From positions 62,001 to 126,000 of the forward strand of contig NZ_PQFZ01000012.1 of NCBI RefSeq assembly GCF_002917105.1: DNA of 64,000 nucleotides, written 5' to 3'. Made by a program: the position numbers and the translations under genes. Below are positions 24,341 through 32,513 of this stretch, piece by piece. A model generated the notes under the pieces. That model saw only the letters and a program-made list of their open reading frames with translations, made no database searches and was not told the origin of the DNA. Positions within the stretch are counted from its first letter, which is position 1. Each line of letters starts with the position of its first letter. The stretch is from Allobosea psychrotolerans. Lineage in GTDB: Bacteria > Pseudomonadota > Alphaproteobacteria > Rhizobiales > Beijerinckiaceae.

Positions 24341-27310
24341 ATGACGCTGCCCGCGGAAGCCCTCAAGGGACTGGAATCGCAGTCGAAATCCGTCACCTGG
24401 AAGGTCGATGGCATGGATTGCGGCAGCTGCGCCTCGACCATCCGGACGGCGCTCGAAAAGCTGCCGGGCGTCTCCGACATCAAGATTTCCGTGACCAAGG
24501 AGACGCTGAGCCTGGCTTTGGCGGAGGGAACCACGACTGCGGACGCCATCGAGGCGCGCGTGAAGCGGCTGGGCTTCGGGCCGACATTGCAGGCCGCGAA
24601 GGCAAAGCCGGCAGAGGTTCGCAGCCACGACCATGCTGGCCATGAGCATCACGACCACTCGGCTTGCGGCCATGACCACGCTGCGCCGGTTCAGAAGCAT
24701 GCCGAACAGCATGCTCACGACCACTCCGCTTGTGGCCATAACCATGACGCTCATGACCACAAGGCTCATGATCACGACGCTCTTGGCCATGCGCCCGCGC
24801 CAGCTGCCGTGGACGAGTGCGGTTGCGGCCATGACCATGCCGCGCCGGCTCCAAAGCCTGCTGAACAGCATGCTCACGACCACTCCGCTTGCGGGCATGA
24901 TCACGACGCGCATGACCACAAGGCTCACAGCCATGCGCCCGCGCCAGCTGCCGTGGACGAGTGTGGCTGCGGCCACGACCATGCTGCGCCGGCTCGCAAG
25001 CCCGCCGAGCAGCATGCGCATGACCATTCTGCTTGCGGGCATGATCACGACCATCACCACGATCACGCTCAACCGGCCAGGGCCGCCCATGCCGGCTCCT
25101 CGGAAAATCGGGTTGCCGAAGTCGTCGCGGTCGATGCGCTGAGCTGGAAAGTCGCCGGCATGGATTGCGGCAGCTGCGCCGCGACCATCCGGACGGCTCT
25201 GGAAAAGATGCCGGGCGTCAGCGACCTGAAGATCTCGATCACCAACGAGACCTTGTCCTTGCGCCTCGCCGCGGACGGCGCCGGGGTCGCGGCGATCGAT
25301 TCCCAGCTTAACCGGCTCGGCTACAAGCCGACGCTGCTCACCATGCCCTCGACCGTAAGCGAGGCCGCTCCGGTTGCGCCTCCCGAGGGGCCGCGCCGCT
25401 GGTGGACCACGTCGAAGGGCAGGGTGGCGATCACGGCCGGCCTGCTTCTGGCCGCTGCCTATGCCGTTGGTCTGGTTTTCCCGCAGGCCTCCTTCGCGGT
25501 CTTCGCGCTCGCGACGGTGATTGCCGTCGCGCCGATCGCCAAGCGGGCCGTGATGGCCGCGCTTGCCGGTGCTCCCTTCACCATTGAGATGCTGATGACG
25601 ATCGCCGCCGCCGGCGCGCTCTTCATCGGGGCGATCGAGGAGGCGGCCGTCGTCGTCTTCCTCTTCGCCGTCGGCGAGGTGCTCGAAGGCGTTGCCGCCA
25701 ACAAGGCGCGCTCCGGCATTCGCGCGCTTGCGGCGCTGGTGCCCAAGACGGCTTTGCTCGATGAGGGCGGCAGCGTGCGCGAGGTCGCCGCCGCCTCGCT
25801 GCGGATCGGGCAGATCGCGCTGGTGCGGCCGGGCGACCGTGTCCCTGCCGATGGCAGCGTGGTCGCTGGTTTCTCCAGCGTCGATGAATCGCCGATCACC
25901 GGCGAATCCGTGCCCAAGGGCAAGGAGCCGGGCGCTGCGATCTTCGCCGGCTCGATCAACCAGGAAGCGGCGCTGCGCATCAAGGTCGAGCGTGCGCCGG
26001 AGGACAACACCATCGCCCGTATCGTGGCGCTGGTCGAGGAGGCGCAGGACGCCAAGGCTCCGACCGAGCGCTTCATCGACCGCTTCTCGCGCATCTATAT
26101 GCCTTGCATCGTCGGCCTGTCGCTGCTCGTCGCCGTGTTGCCGCCGCTGTTCGCCGGTGCGGAGTGGTCGGTCTGGATCTATCGCGGCCTGACGCTGCTG
26201 CTGATCGGCTGCCCCTGCGCGCTGGTCATCTCGGTGCCGGCTGCGATCGCTTCCAGCCTGTCGATGGCGGCCAGGCGAGGCCTGCTGGTCAAGGGCGGCG
26301 CTGTGGTCGAGACGCTGGCCCGCACCCAGATCGTCGCCTTCGACAAGACGGGCACGCTGACCTGGGGCCGACCGGTCGTGACCGACATCGTGCCGGGCGC
26401 TGCCAATGCCGGCCGCCTGCTGGCTTTGGCCGGCGCGGTCGAGCGCGAGTCCAGCCACCCGCTGGCGGAGGCCATCGTGGCGCGAGCGCAGGACGACCGG
26501 GCTGCCAGGCTCGTGGTCTCGGCCACGCGCGCTATCCCCGGCAAGGGCATGGAAGCGCTCTTGGGTGAAACCCCGATCTTCATCGGCGCGCCGCGCTTCG
26601 CGAGCGAGCGGGCGGTGCTGCCCACCGAGATGGCCGAGCGGATCGCGGCGTTGGAGGCCCAGGGCAAGACCGTCGTGGTCGTGCTCGAGGGCGAGAGCGT
26701 CGCCGGCCTGATCGCCCTGCGCGACGAGCCGCGTCCGGACGCCCGCTCCGCAATCGCGGAGCTCAAGGCGCTCGGCCTGCGCGCGGTCATGCTGACCGGC
26801 GACAATCGTCGCACCGGCGAGGCCATCGGCGGGCAGCTCGGCATCGAGGTCCAGGCGGAGATGATGCCCGAGGCAAAGGTCGAGGCCGTGCGCGCCTTGC
26901 GGCAGGCGGGGCATGTCGTGATGGTCGGCGACGGCATCAACGACGCGCCGGCGCTCGCCGCGGCCGATGCCGGCATCGCCATGGGCTCGGGCACGGATGT
27001 CGCCATCGAGGCCGCGGATGCCGCCTTGCTGAAGAGCCGCGTCGGCGATGTCGTCAGGCTGATCCGGCTGTCGCGCGCGACCATGGCCAATATCCGCCAG
27101 AACATCGTCATCGCGCTCGGGTTGAAGCTGCTCTTCCTCGTCACCACGATCATCGGCGCGACCGGGCTCTGGATCGCGGTCCTGGCGGATACGGGGGCGA
27201 CGGTTCTGGTCACGCTCAACGCGCTGAGGTTGCTGGGTTTCTTCAAGGGCGAGGACAGCCCCCAGGCTGCGGCGCCCACCAACCGAAATTTTTCGCCGGA
27301 ACACGCTTGA
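24341..27310 (+). CDS. Zn/Cd/Pb-exporting P1B-2 ATPase with long His-rich repeat region
   Basis: This 989-residue heavy-metal pump exports divalent metals from the cytoplasm. Two HMA domains (GMDCGSC near residues 24 and 273) are almost identical to each other. Between them, residues 95-246 hold about 42 His in three repeat units. The membrane core has CPC near 624, the phosphorylated Asp in DKTGTLTWG near 668, SSHPLAEAI and GDGINDAPALA. Lys in NIVIALGLKLLF and Asp in LADTGATV mark the zinc/cadmium class (ZntA/CadA). AAGGAG precedes the ATG. The protein is far longer than ZntA of E. coli (about 730 residues) because of the second HMA domain and the His region. Confidence 0.93.
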   Translation: MTLPAEALKGLESQSKSVTWKVDGMDCGSCASTIRTALEKLPGVSDIKISVTKETLSLALAEGTTTADAIEARVKRLGFGPTLQAAKAKPAEVRSHDHAGHEHHDHSACGHDHAAPVQKHAEQHAHDHSACGHNHDAHDHKAHDHDALGHAPAPAAVDECGCGHDHAAPAPKPAEQHAHDHSACGHDHDAHDHKAHSHAPAPAAVDECGCGHDHAAPARKPAEQHAHDHSACGHDHDHHHDHAQPARAAHAGSSENRVAEVVAVDALSWKVAGMDCGSCAATIRTALEKMPGVSDLKISITNETLSLRLAADGAGVAAIDSQLNRLGYKPTLLTMPSTVSEAAPVAPPEGPRRWWTTSKGRVAITAGLLLAAAYAVGLVFPQASFAVFALATVIAVAPIAKRAVMAALAGAPFTIEMLMTIAAAGALFIGAIEEAAVVVFLFAVGEVLEGVAANKARSGIRALAALVPKTALLDEGGSVREVAAASLRIGQIALVRPGDRVPADGSVVAGFSSVDESPITGESVPKGKEPGAAIFAGSINQEAALRIKVERAPEDNTIARIVALVEEAQDAKAPTERFIDRFSRIYMPCIVGLSLLVAVLPPLFAGAEWSVWIYRGLTLLLIGCPCALVISVPAAIASSLSMAARRGLLVKGGAVVETLARTQIVAFDKTGTLTWGRPVVTDIVPGAANAGRLLALAGAVERESSHPLAEAIVARAQDDRAARLVVSATRAIPGKGMEALLGETPIFIGAPRFASERAVLPTEMAERIAALEAQGKTVVVVLEGESVAGLIALRDEPRPDARSAIAELKALGLRAVMLTGDNRRTGEAIGGQLGIEVQAEMMPEAKVEAVRALRQAGHVVMVGDGINDAPALAAADAGIAMGSGTDVAIEAADAALLKSRVGDVVRLIRLSRATMANIRQNIVIALGLKLLFLVTTIIGATGLWIAVLADTGATVLVTLNALRLLGFFKGEDSPQAAAPTNRNFSPEHA
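24665..25072 (+). repeat. Tandem repeats coding a His-rich linker
   Basis: Three in-frame units lie inside the zinc ATPase gene: 24665-24823 (53 codons), 24824-24967 (48 codons) and 24968-25072 (35 codons, truncated). Each begins with codons for CGHDHAAP and contains AEQHAHDHSACGH; the first two end with APAPAAVDECG. High DNA identity indicates recent slippage or unequal crossing over. Confidence 0.9.
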
Positions 27311-27337
27311 CCTTCCCATCAGGGCAAGGCGCAGCCT
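27307..27337 (+). promoter_or_regulatory. CueR/HmrR-type promoter before the CopZ-like gene
   Basis: TTGACC at 27307-27312 is followed by the imperfect dyad CCTTCCC-ATCA-GGGCAAGG. A candidate -10, CAGCCT, lies at 27332-27337, a 19-base spacer. The TTGACCTTCCC word is shared with the copA promoter at 37043. The -35 overlaps the stop codon of the zinc ATPase gene (TGA at 27308-27310). Confidence 0.6.
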
Positions 27338-27374
27338 GATCTCACCATCAGCCAAACCACAAAGGACGCTTCTC

Positions 27375-27647
27375 ATGTGTTCGTGCAGCCAGCATGCCGC
27401 CCCCACCAAGACTGAGACCGGCGCGACGCCGGATCAGGCGGTGATCCTCCTCGTCGACGACATGACCTGCGGCCACTGCGCCGGCACGATCAAGGGCGCG
27501 ATCGAGCAGGCGCTGCCGGGTTCCTCCGTCACCGCCGACCCGGCCTCCAAGCGTGTCACCATCACTGGCGCCAGCGACAGCGCCGCGATCCAGGCGATTG
27601 TGACCAAGGCCGGCTATACGCCGCTGCTGGCAGGCGCTTCTGCCTGA
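27375..27647 (+). CDS. Heavy-metal-associated domain protein, CopZ-like copper chaperone
   Basis: This 90-residue protein is a single HMA domain with the metal motif DDMTCGHCAGTIKGAI. The N-terminus adds an extra CSC-H motif (MCSCSQHA). CopZ-type proteins carry Cu(I) to a P-type ATPase. It has its own CueR-like promoter that starts inside the stop codon of the zinc pump gene, so it is likely copper-induced and not zinc-induced. copA lies 9.5 kb downstream under a matching promoter. Confidence 0.85.
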   Translation: MCSCSQHAAPTKTETGATPDQAVILLVDDMTCGHCAGTIKGAIEQALPGSSVTADPASKRVTITGASDSAAIQAIVTKAGYTPLLAGASA

Positions 27648-27814
27648 AATCCGCCAGGCGCTGCCTGAATCTCGGGCGTCGGCGGGAAATTCCATACAAT
27701 ACGGGGCCCCTGGCTGGGCTTCGAATTGCGACAAGGCGGACGGCTCGCACGACTGAGCCGTCCACGAAAACGAGCGGGCCGGCCCGGCAAGACATGCGGG
27801 AGAGCTATCGTACG

Positions 27815-27832
27815 TTAATGTTATAACATATC
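27815..27832. promoter_or_regulatory. Zur-box-like palindrome upstream of a nickel/peptide-type ABC operon
   Basis: A perfect 12-bp palindrome, ATGTTATAACAT (27818-27829), is followed by ATC. This matches 15 of 18 positions of the Zur consensus known for the Agrobacterium group (GATATGTTATAACATATC). It lies about 110 bases before the binding-protein gene at 27941. Zur represses zinc-uptake genes when zinc is sufficient. Confidence 0.6.
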
Positions 27833-27940
27833 AGATCGACTGCATCGCAGACTCGGCGGGCGACCTTTGCGGGCGCTCCTTCGATATCGCGAGAGCAAGT
27901 CGGCGAGACGGGAACAGCGAACAACAACGGAGTCGTCAGC

Positions 27941-29446
27941 ATGATCACGCGAGTAGGGCTTGTTGCATCCTTCCTCTACACTCTGGGCGTTGCGGGTGCG
28001 GCTTTCGCGCAGAGCGGCGGCAAATTCGTCATCGCCGAGAATTTCCCGCCGCGCGCCGGCTTCGCGCTCGAAACCGACGACGCCAACGTGCTGTCCAAGG
28101 CGGGCTGCCTGGAAATGCTGACGCGCATCGATTTCGACGGCAAGCTGAAACCTGCGCTCGCGACCTCGTGGACGCAAACCGCTCCCGACGCCTGGGACTT
28201 CACGCTGCGCAAGGGCGTCAGCTTTCAGGACGGCCAGCCGCTGACGGCGGCAAACGCCGCTGCCGCGCTCAATGCGGTGCTCAAGGTCACCGCGCCGGCC
28301 CGCGCGTTCTCGCCCAAGCTGATCAAGTCGGTCGAGGCGATCAACGAGGATACGGTGCGCGTGACCACGCCCGTCGCCTCCGTGCTGACGCCGCTGCGGT
28401 TGGCTGCGGCCAATACCGGCATCCTCTCGCCGGCGGCCTACAAGGACGGCAAGATCGACCCTGTCGGCACCTGCACCGGCCCCTTCGTCATCACGCGCGT
28501 CAACGGCCAGCAAGGCATGTCGCTGAAGCGCAACGACAAATACTGGGGCGGGGCGGTCAAGCTGGCGGAGGTCGAGATCAAGTTCATCCCTGACGCCAAT
28601 GTCCGCGCCACGCAGGTGCGCACCGGCGAGGCCCATGTCGGCGGGGCGGTCCCGGCCTCGACGCTGGCTACCCTGAAGTCGACCGCAGGCCTCAAGATCG
28701 AGACCATCGCCACGCCGCGCACCAGCACCTTGCTGATCAACACCAAGAAGGCGCCGCTCGACAATCCCAAGGTCCGCCGGGCCCTGCAGATGGCGCTCGA
28801 TCTCCAGGGCATCGCGGCCAGCGTCTATGAAGGCTCGGTGCAGCCCGCTGTCGGCCCCTTCGCACCGGCCGAGCCCTGGGCTCCCAAGGGCGCCAAGCCT
28901 GCCGCCTATGATCCCAAGAAGGCGCAGGCCCTCCTGGCAGAAGCCGGCATCAAACCGGGCTCGCTGACGCTCGATCTCTTCGCCTATGTCGAGAAGATCG
29001 AGTTCAAGGATCTCGCGGCGATCCTCCAGGACCAGTTCAATGCGATCGGCGTCAAGGCCAATATCCGCGTCGCCGAATACAAGGCGCTGGAGCCTGATAT
29101 GATCGCGGGCAAGTATGACCTGGCGCTGCTCTCGCGCAGCCACTTGGTCGATGTCGCCGATCCTGCGGGATATCTGCAATCGGACTATGGTTGCGGCGGC
29201 GGATACAACCTGTCGCATTACTGCAACGCCAAGTTCGACGAAAAGCTCGCCAAGGTCGCCGGCGAGGCCGACCCCGCCAAGCGCTATGCCGTTTATGCGG
29301 AACTGGCTCAGGATTTGCAGAACGACGCGGTGAACATCTTCGTCATCCACGAGGCCGCCAACGACGCCTACAGCACGAAGGTCCGCAACTATAAGATCCA
29401 TCCGCTGTATCAGTATACGCTGACGCCCGAACTCGCACTCGAGTGA
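27941..29446 (+). CDS. ABC transporter substrate-binding protein, peptide/nickel/opine family 5
   Basis: This 501-residue periplasmic binding protein has a signal peptide ending GAAFAQ. It then follows the family 5 pattern: RNDKYWGG, IKFIPDANVRATQVRTGEAHVG, and TKKAPLDNPKVRRALQMALD. Family members bind peptides, nickel chelates or metallophores. The Zur-box-like site upstream and the neighbouring zinc, nickel and copper genes suggest a metal-chelate ligand, with zinc the best guess. No metallophore synthesis genes are visible. A cysteine pair occurs near the C-terminus in DYGCGGGYNLSHYC. Confidence 0.88.
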   Translation: MITRVGLVASFLYTLGVAGAAFAQSGGKFVIAENFPPRAGFALETDDANVLSKAGCLEMLTRIDFDGKLKPALATSWTQTAPDAWDFTLRKGVSFQDGQPLTAANAAAALNAVLKVTAPARAFSPKLIKSVEAINEDTVRVTTPVASVLTPLRLAAANTGILSPAAYKDGKIDPVGTCTGPFVITRVNGQQGMSLKRNDKYWGGAVKLAEVEIKFIPDANVRATQVRTGEAHVGGAVPASTLATLKSTAGLKIETIATPRTSTLLINTKKAPLDNPKVRRALQMALDLQGIAASVYEGSVQPAVGPFAPAEPWAPKGAKPAAYDPKKAQALLAEAGIKPGSLTLDLFAYVEKIEFKDLAAILQDQFNAIGVKANIRVAEYKALEPDMIAGKYDLALLSRSHLVDVADPAGYLQSDYGCGGGYNLSHYCNAKFDEKLAKVAGEADPAKRYAVYAELAQDLQNDAVNIFVIHEAANDAYSTKVRNYKIHPLYQYTLTPELALE

Positions 29447-29514
29447 GCTGCCGCTTCGCCAAGGCTGGAGGCGTTTGCGATTCTCGCGGACGCCTCCGCT
29501 GCAAACACTAGGGC

Positions 29515-29560
29515 ATCGCGCGAAAAGCCGGGCACCGGTTTTTCGCAGGAGCAATGCTCC
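29515..29560. repeat. Dispersed hairpin repeat, family C, partial copy
   Basis: GCGAAAAGCCGGGCACCGG followed by TTTTTCGC matches the core of family C; the flanking AGAGCAGG arms are missing, replaced by GGAGCAATGCTCC on the right. It lies between the binding-protein and first permease genes, the same position as the copy at 16302. Confidence 0.7.
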
Positions 29561-29594
29561 GGACTTTTAGCATCGCTGCGGAGAGGAACCTGCC

Positions 29595-30542
29595 ATGTGG
29601 CTCTTCGTTACCCGCCGACTGGCCGTTCTCCTGCTGACATTGCTGGTGGTGTCGGTCTTCGCCTTTCTGATCCCCTATCTCAGCGACGGTGACCCGGCCG
29701 TGCTGGTCCTGCGCTCGCGCGTGGCGGATTTCCAGGTTGACCAGGCCGCGGTCGAGGCGCTGCGCCATCAGCTTGGGCTCGATCGCTCCTTGCTCGCGCA
29801 GTATCTCGGCTGGCTCAACGCGGCGCTGCATGGCGATTTCGGCTATTCCTACACCAGCCGCGCTCCGGTGATCGACCAGATCGGCCGCGCGCTGCTCGTC
29901 TCGATCACGCTTGCAATGTCGGCGCTAGGCATCGCCATCGTCATCGCGGTGCCGCTGGGCACGGCGGCGGCGACGAGGCCGGGCGGGCCCATCGACACCG
30001 CCGCGACCTTCATCACCCAGACGCTGGTCGCGATCCCCGAATACTGGATGGCGCCAATGGGCATCCTGGTGTTTGCGCTCTATCTCGGCTGGCTGCCCTC
30101 GGCCGGCTGGGACGGCATGTCGTCGCTGGTGCTCCCGGCACTGGTGCTGGCGTTGCGGCCCTTGGCCTATTTCACCCGCGTGACGCGCGCGGCGATGATC
30201 GACGTGCTGCAAGCGCCCTACATCACCGCGGCGCGCAGCCGGGGCCTGGGCATGACGCAGACGGTGCTGCGCCATGGCGTGCGCAACGGTGCCATTCCTG
30301 TGGTCACATTGTTCGCGCTCTGGCTTGCCGGCTTGCTGGGTGGCTCGGTCGTGGTCGAGGTCATCTTCGCCATCCCCGGCATGGGCCGGTTGATCTATGA
30401 GGCGGTGATCAACAAGGACGTTCCGGTGCTGCAGGCGAGTTTCGTCGCGATCGTTGCCTTGTCGGTGCTGATCAATACGCTCGCCGACATTCTCTATGCG
30501 GTGCTCAATCCGATGGTGAGGATGGCCCATGCGCATGCCTGA
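29595..30542 (+). CDS. ABC transporter permease, DppB/NikB-like
   Basis: This 315-residue inner-membrane permease has the N-terminal pattern WLFVTRRLAVLLLTLLVVSV and the C-terminal signature GGSVVVEVIFAIPGMGRLIYEAV, both typical of DppB/NikB. It is coupled to the next permease by a 14-base overlap. It forms the channel for the family 5 importer that may be Zur-controlled. Confidence 0.9.
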   Translation: MWLFVTRRLAVLLLTLLVVSVFAFLIPYLSDGDPAVLVLRSRVADFQVDQAAVEALRHQLGLDRSLLAQYLGWLNAALHGDFGYSYTSRAPVIDQIGRALLVSITLAMSALGIAIVIAVPLGTAAATRPGGPIDTAATFITQTLVAIPEYWMAPMGILVFALYLGWLPSAGWDGMSSLVLPALVLALRPLAYFTRVTRAAMIDVLQAPYITAARSRGLGMTQTVLRHGVRNGAIPVVTLFALWLAGLLGGSVVVEVIFAIPGMGRLIYEAVINKDVPVLQASFVAIVALSVLINTLADILYAVLNPMVRMAHAHA

Positions 30543-31437
30543 CGCCATGGCCGCACCGCTCTTCGAGGTCGCGAACAGGGCTACCTCGCGCCCCTCCATC
30601 ATGCGCCGCGCGCTGGGCTTCGCGCGCCAGCGGCACTGGGTCTTCTCCGCCGGCGTGGTGATGTTCGCCATCGTCTTGCTGCTGCTCTGCTGCGCGCATT
30701 GGCTGACGCCCTATGATCCTGCCGCACAGAGCCTGCTGCAGCGCTTGCAGGGGCCGAGCAGCCGGCATTGGCTGGGCACCGACCATCTCGGCCGCGACCA
30801 GCTCAGCCGCCTCCTGGTCGGCGGCCATTTCGCCATCATCATCGCAGCTGTGACCCTGGTCCTGTCGGCGGTGATCGGCACGGTGATCGGGGTGATCAGC
30901 GCGCGCCAGGGCGGCCTCGTCGACGAGATGACGATGCGGATCGTCGATCTCTTGATCTCCTTTCCCGATGTCGTCGTGGCGATCTTCCTGATCGCGCTGA
31001 TGGGGCCGGGCTATGGCACGCTGATCGTGGCGCTGACGGTGGTAAGCTGGACGCCCTTCGCCCGGCTGGCGCGCGGGCTCGCCATCGAGATCAATGCCAA
31101 GTCCTATATCCGGGCGGCCGAGATCCTGGGCTGCTCGCGCCGCTTCATCATCTTGCGCCACATCATCCCCAATGCGATCCGGCCTTTGGCTGCGATGGGG
31201 TTCCTGCGCTTCGGCCACAAGCTCATCACCGTCGGCGGCCTGTCATTCATCGGGCTCGGCGTCCAGCCGCCCCATGCCGACTGGGCGGCGATGATGGCGA
31301 GCTCCCAACCCTATCTCGAGCGCGCGCCGCTGCTCGTCATCTGTCCGGGGCTCGCGATCTTCCTGACCGCGCTCAGCGTGACCTGGATCGGCCAGGGCCT
31401 GGAGACCAAGCGCAAGACGGCGGGAGACCAGGCATGA
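30529..31437 (+). CDS. ABC transporter permease, DppC/NikC-like
   Basis: This 302-residue inner-membrane permease has WLGTDHLGRDQLSRLLVGG, a hallmark of DppC/NikC proteins, followed by the loop YIRAAEILGCSRRFIILRHI. It ends four bases inside the first ATPase gene. It pairs with the upstream DppB-like subunit. Confidence 0.9.
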   Translation: MRMPDAMAAPLFEVANRATSRPSIMRRALGFARQRHWVFSAGVVMFAIVLLLLCCAHWLTPYDPAAQSLLQRLQGPSSRHWLGTDHLGRDQLSRLLVGGHFAIIIAAVTLVLSAVIGTVIGVISARQGGLVDEMTMRIVDLLISFPDVVVAIFLIALMGPGYGTLIVALTVVSWTPFARLARGLAIEINAKSYIRAAEILGCSRRFIILRHIIPNAIRPLAAMGFLRFGHKLITVGGLSFIGLGVQPPHADWAAMMASSQPYLERAPLLVICPGLAIFLTALSVTWIGQGLETKRKTAGDQA

Positions 31438-32513
31438 TCGCACCAGCCGCCATCGGGACCGAGATGCGTCCAGCCGTGAATCTTCAGCCTGTGGCTGCGC
31501 CCGGCGTCGAGCCGCTGCTGGCGATCGAGGGGCTGCGGGTCAGGATCGGGACAGGTACCCGCCCCGTCATCGACGGCCTCGACCTCGAGATCAGGCGCGG
31601 CGAGGTCGTGGCGCTCGTCGGCGAATCCGGTTCGGGCAAGAGCCTCACCGCCTTGTCGGTGCTGCGGCTGCTGCCGCCCTCGGCTGCGATCACGGGCGGC
31701 TCGGTCCACTTCGGTGGCGACGATGTCGGCGCGATGCGGCCCGCCGCCCTCAATGCGCTGCGCGGCGGCCGCATCGGCATGATCTTCCAGCAGCCGCTTG
31801 CCATGCTCGATCCGACCTGCCGCGTCGGCGATCAGGTCGCCGAAAGCCTGCGCATCCATCGCGGTCTCAGCCGCGAGGCCGCGCTGGAGCGGGTCGTCGC
31901 GCTCTTCCGCGAGGTCGGCATTCCTGCGCCGGAGACGCGGCTGCGCTGCTACGCGCATGAGCTTTCCGGCGGCATGGCGCAACGCGTGATGATCGCGGCC
32001 GCGCTCAGCGCCGATCCCGATTTGCTCATCGCCGACGAGCCGACCACGGCGCTCGACGTCACCGTCCAGGCCCAGATCCTGCGCCTGCTCGACGAGCAGC
32101 GCCGCAAGCGCGACATGGCGGTGCTTCTGATCACGCATGATCTTGCCGTGGTGGCCGCGCTCTCGGAGCGGGTCGCAGTGATGTATGCCGGACGCCTCGT
32201 CGAGGAAGGACCGACGCGCGAGGTCCTGAACGCCCCGCGTCACCCCTATACCAAGGCGCTGATCCGCTGCTCCCTGTTGCAGCGGGACGAGACCGGCGCG
32301 CTGATCTCGATCCCCGGTGGCGGAGCCTCGGCACGCGACATCGCCAGCGGCTGCCGCTTCCAGCCTCGCTGCAGCGTCGCGGCAACGTCCGAGCACGCGC
32401 ATGCCTGCTGCAGCGCCGAGCCGAGCCTGCAATGCTGCAGCGGCCAGCACAAGGCGCGCTGCTGGAACGTCAATGCCGCTCCGGCGATGCCTGTCGTGGA
32501 GCACAGGGCATGA
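31434..32513 (+). CDS. ABC transporter ATP-binding protein, DppD/NikD-like
   Basis: This 359-residue ATPase has Walker A GESGSGKSLT, signature LSGGMAQRVMIAAAL, Walker B LLIADEPTTALDVTVQ and the switch LLITHDLAVV. The C-terminal oligopeptide-transport extension has Cys-rich segments (GCRFQPRCSV and HACCSAEPSLQCC), which in this family can hold an iron-sulfur cluster. The number of Cys is above average. It starts inside the permease stop (ATGA). Confidence 0.9.
   Translation: MIAPAAIGTEMRPAVNLQPVAAPGVEPLLAIEGLRVRIGTGTRPVIDGLDLEIRRGEVVALVGESGSGKSLTALSVLRLLPPSAAITGGSVHFGGDDVGAMRPAALNALRGGRIGMIFQQPLAMLDPTCRVGDQVAESLRIHRGLSREAALERVVALFREVGIPAPETRLRCYAHELSGGMAQRVMIAAALSADPDLLIADEPTTALDVTVQAQILRLLDEQRRKRDMAVLLITHDLAVVAALSERVAVMYAGRLVEEGPTREVLNAPRHPYTKALIRCSLLQRDETGALISIPGGGASARDIASGCRFQPRCSVAATSEHAHACCSAEPSLQCCSGQHKARCWNVNAAPAMPVVEHRA

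Noticed and set aside
24665..25072. Possible CRISPR-like repeat array
   Set aside because: The repeats are in frame inside a gene, code His-rich protein, have no constant spacers and there are no cas genes.
24326..27409. A minus-strand open frame of about 1000 codons across the zinc ATPase gene
   Set aside because: It is a GC-bias shadow. It lacks any recognisable domain and consists of Arg, Asp, Gly and Ala-rich low-complexity sequence, while the plus strand encodes a complete P-type ATPase.
27648..27814. A further gene between the CopZ-like gene and the Zur-like site
   Set aside because: No frame with a start and a ribosome binding site longer than a few codons is convincing; nothing recognisable is seen.
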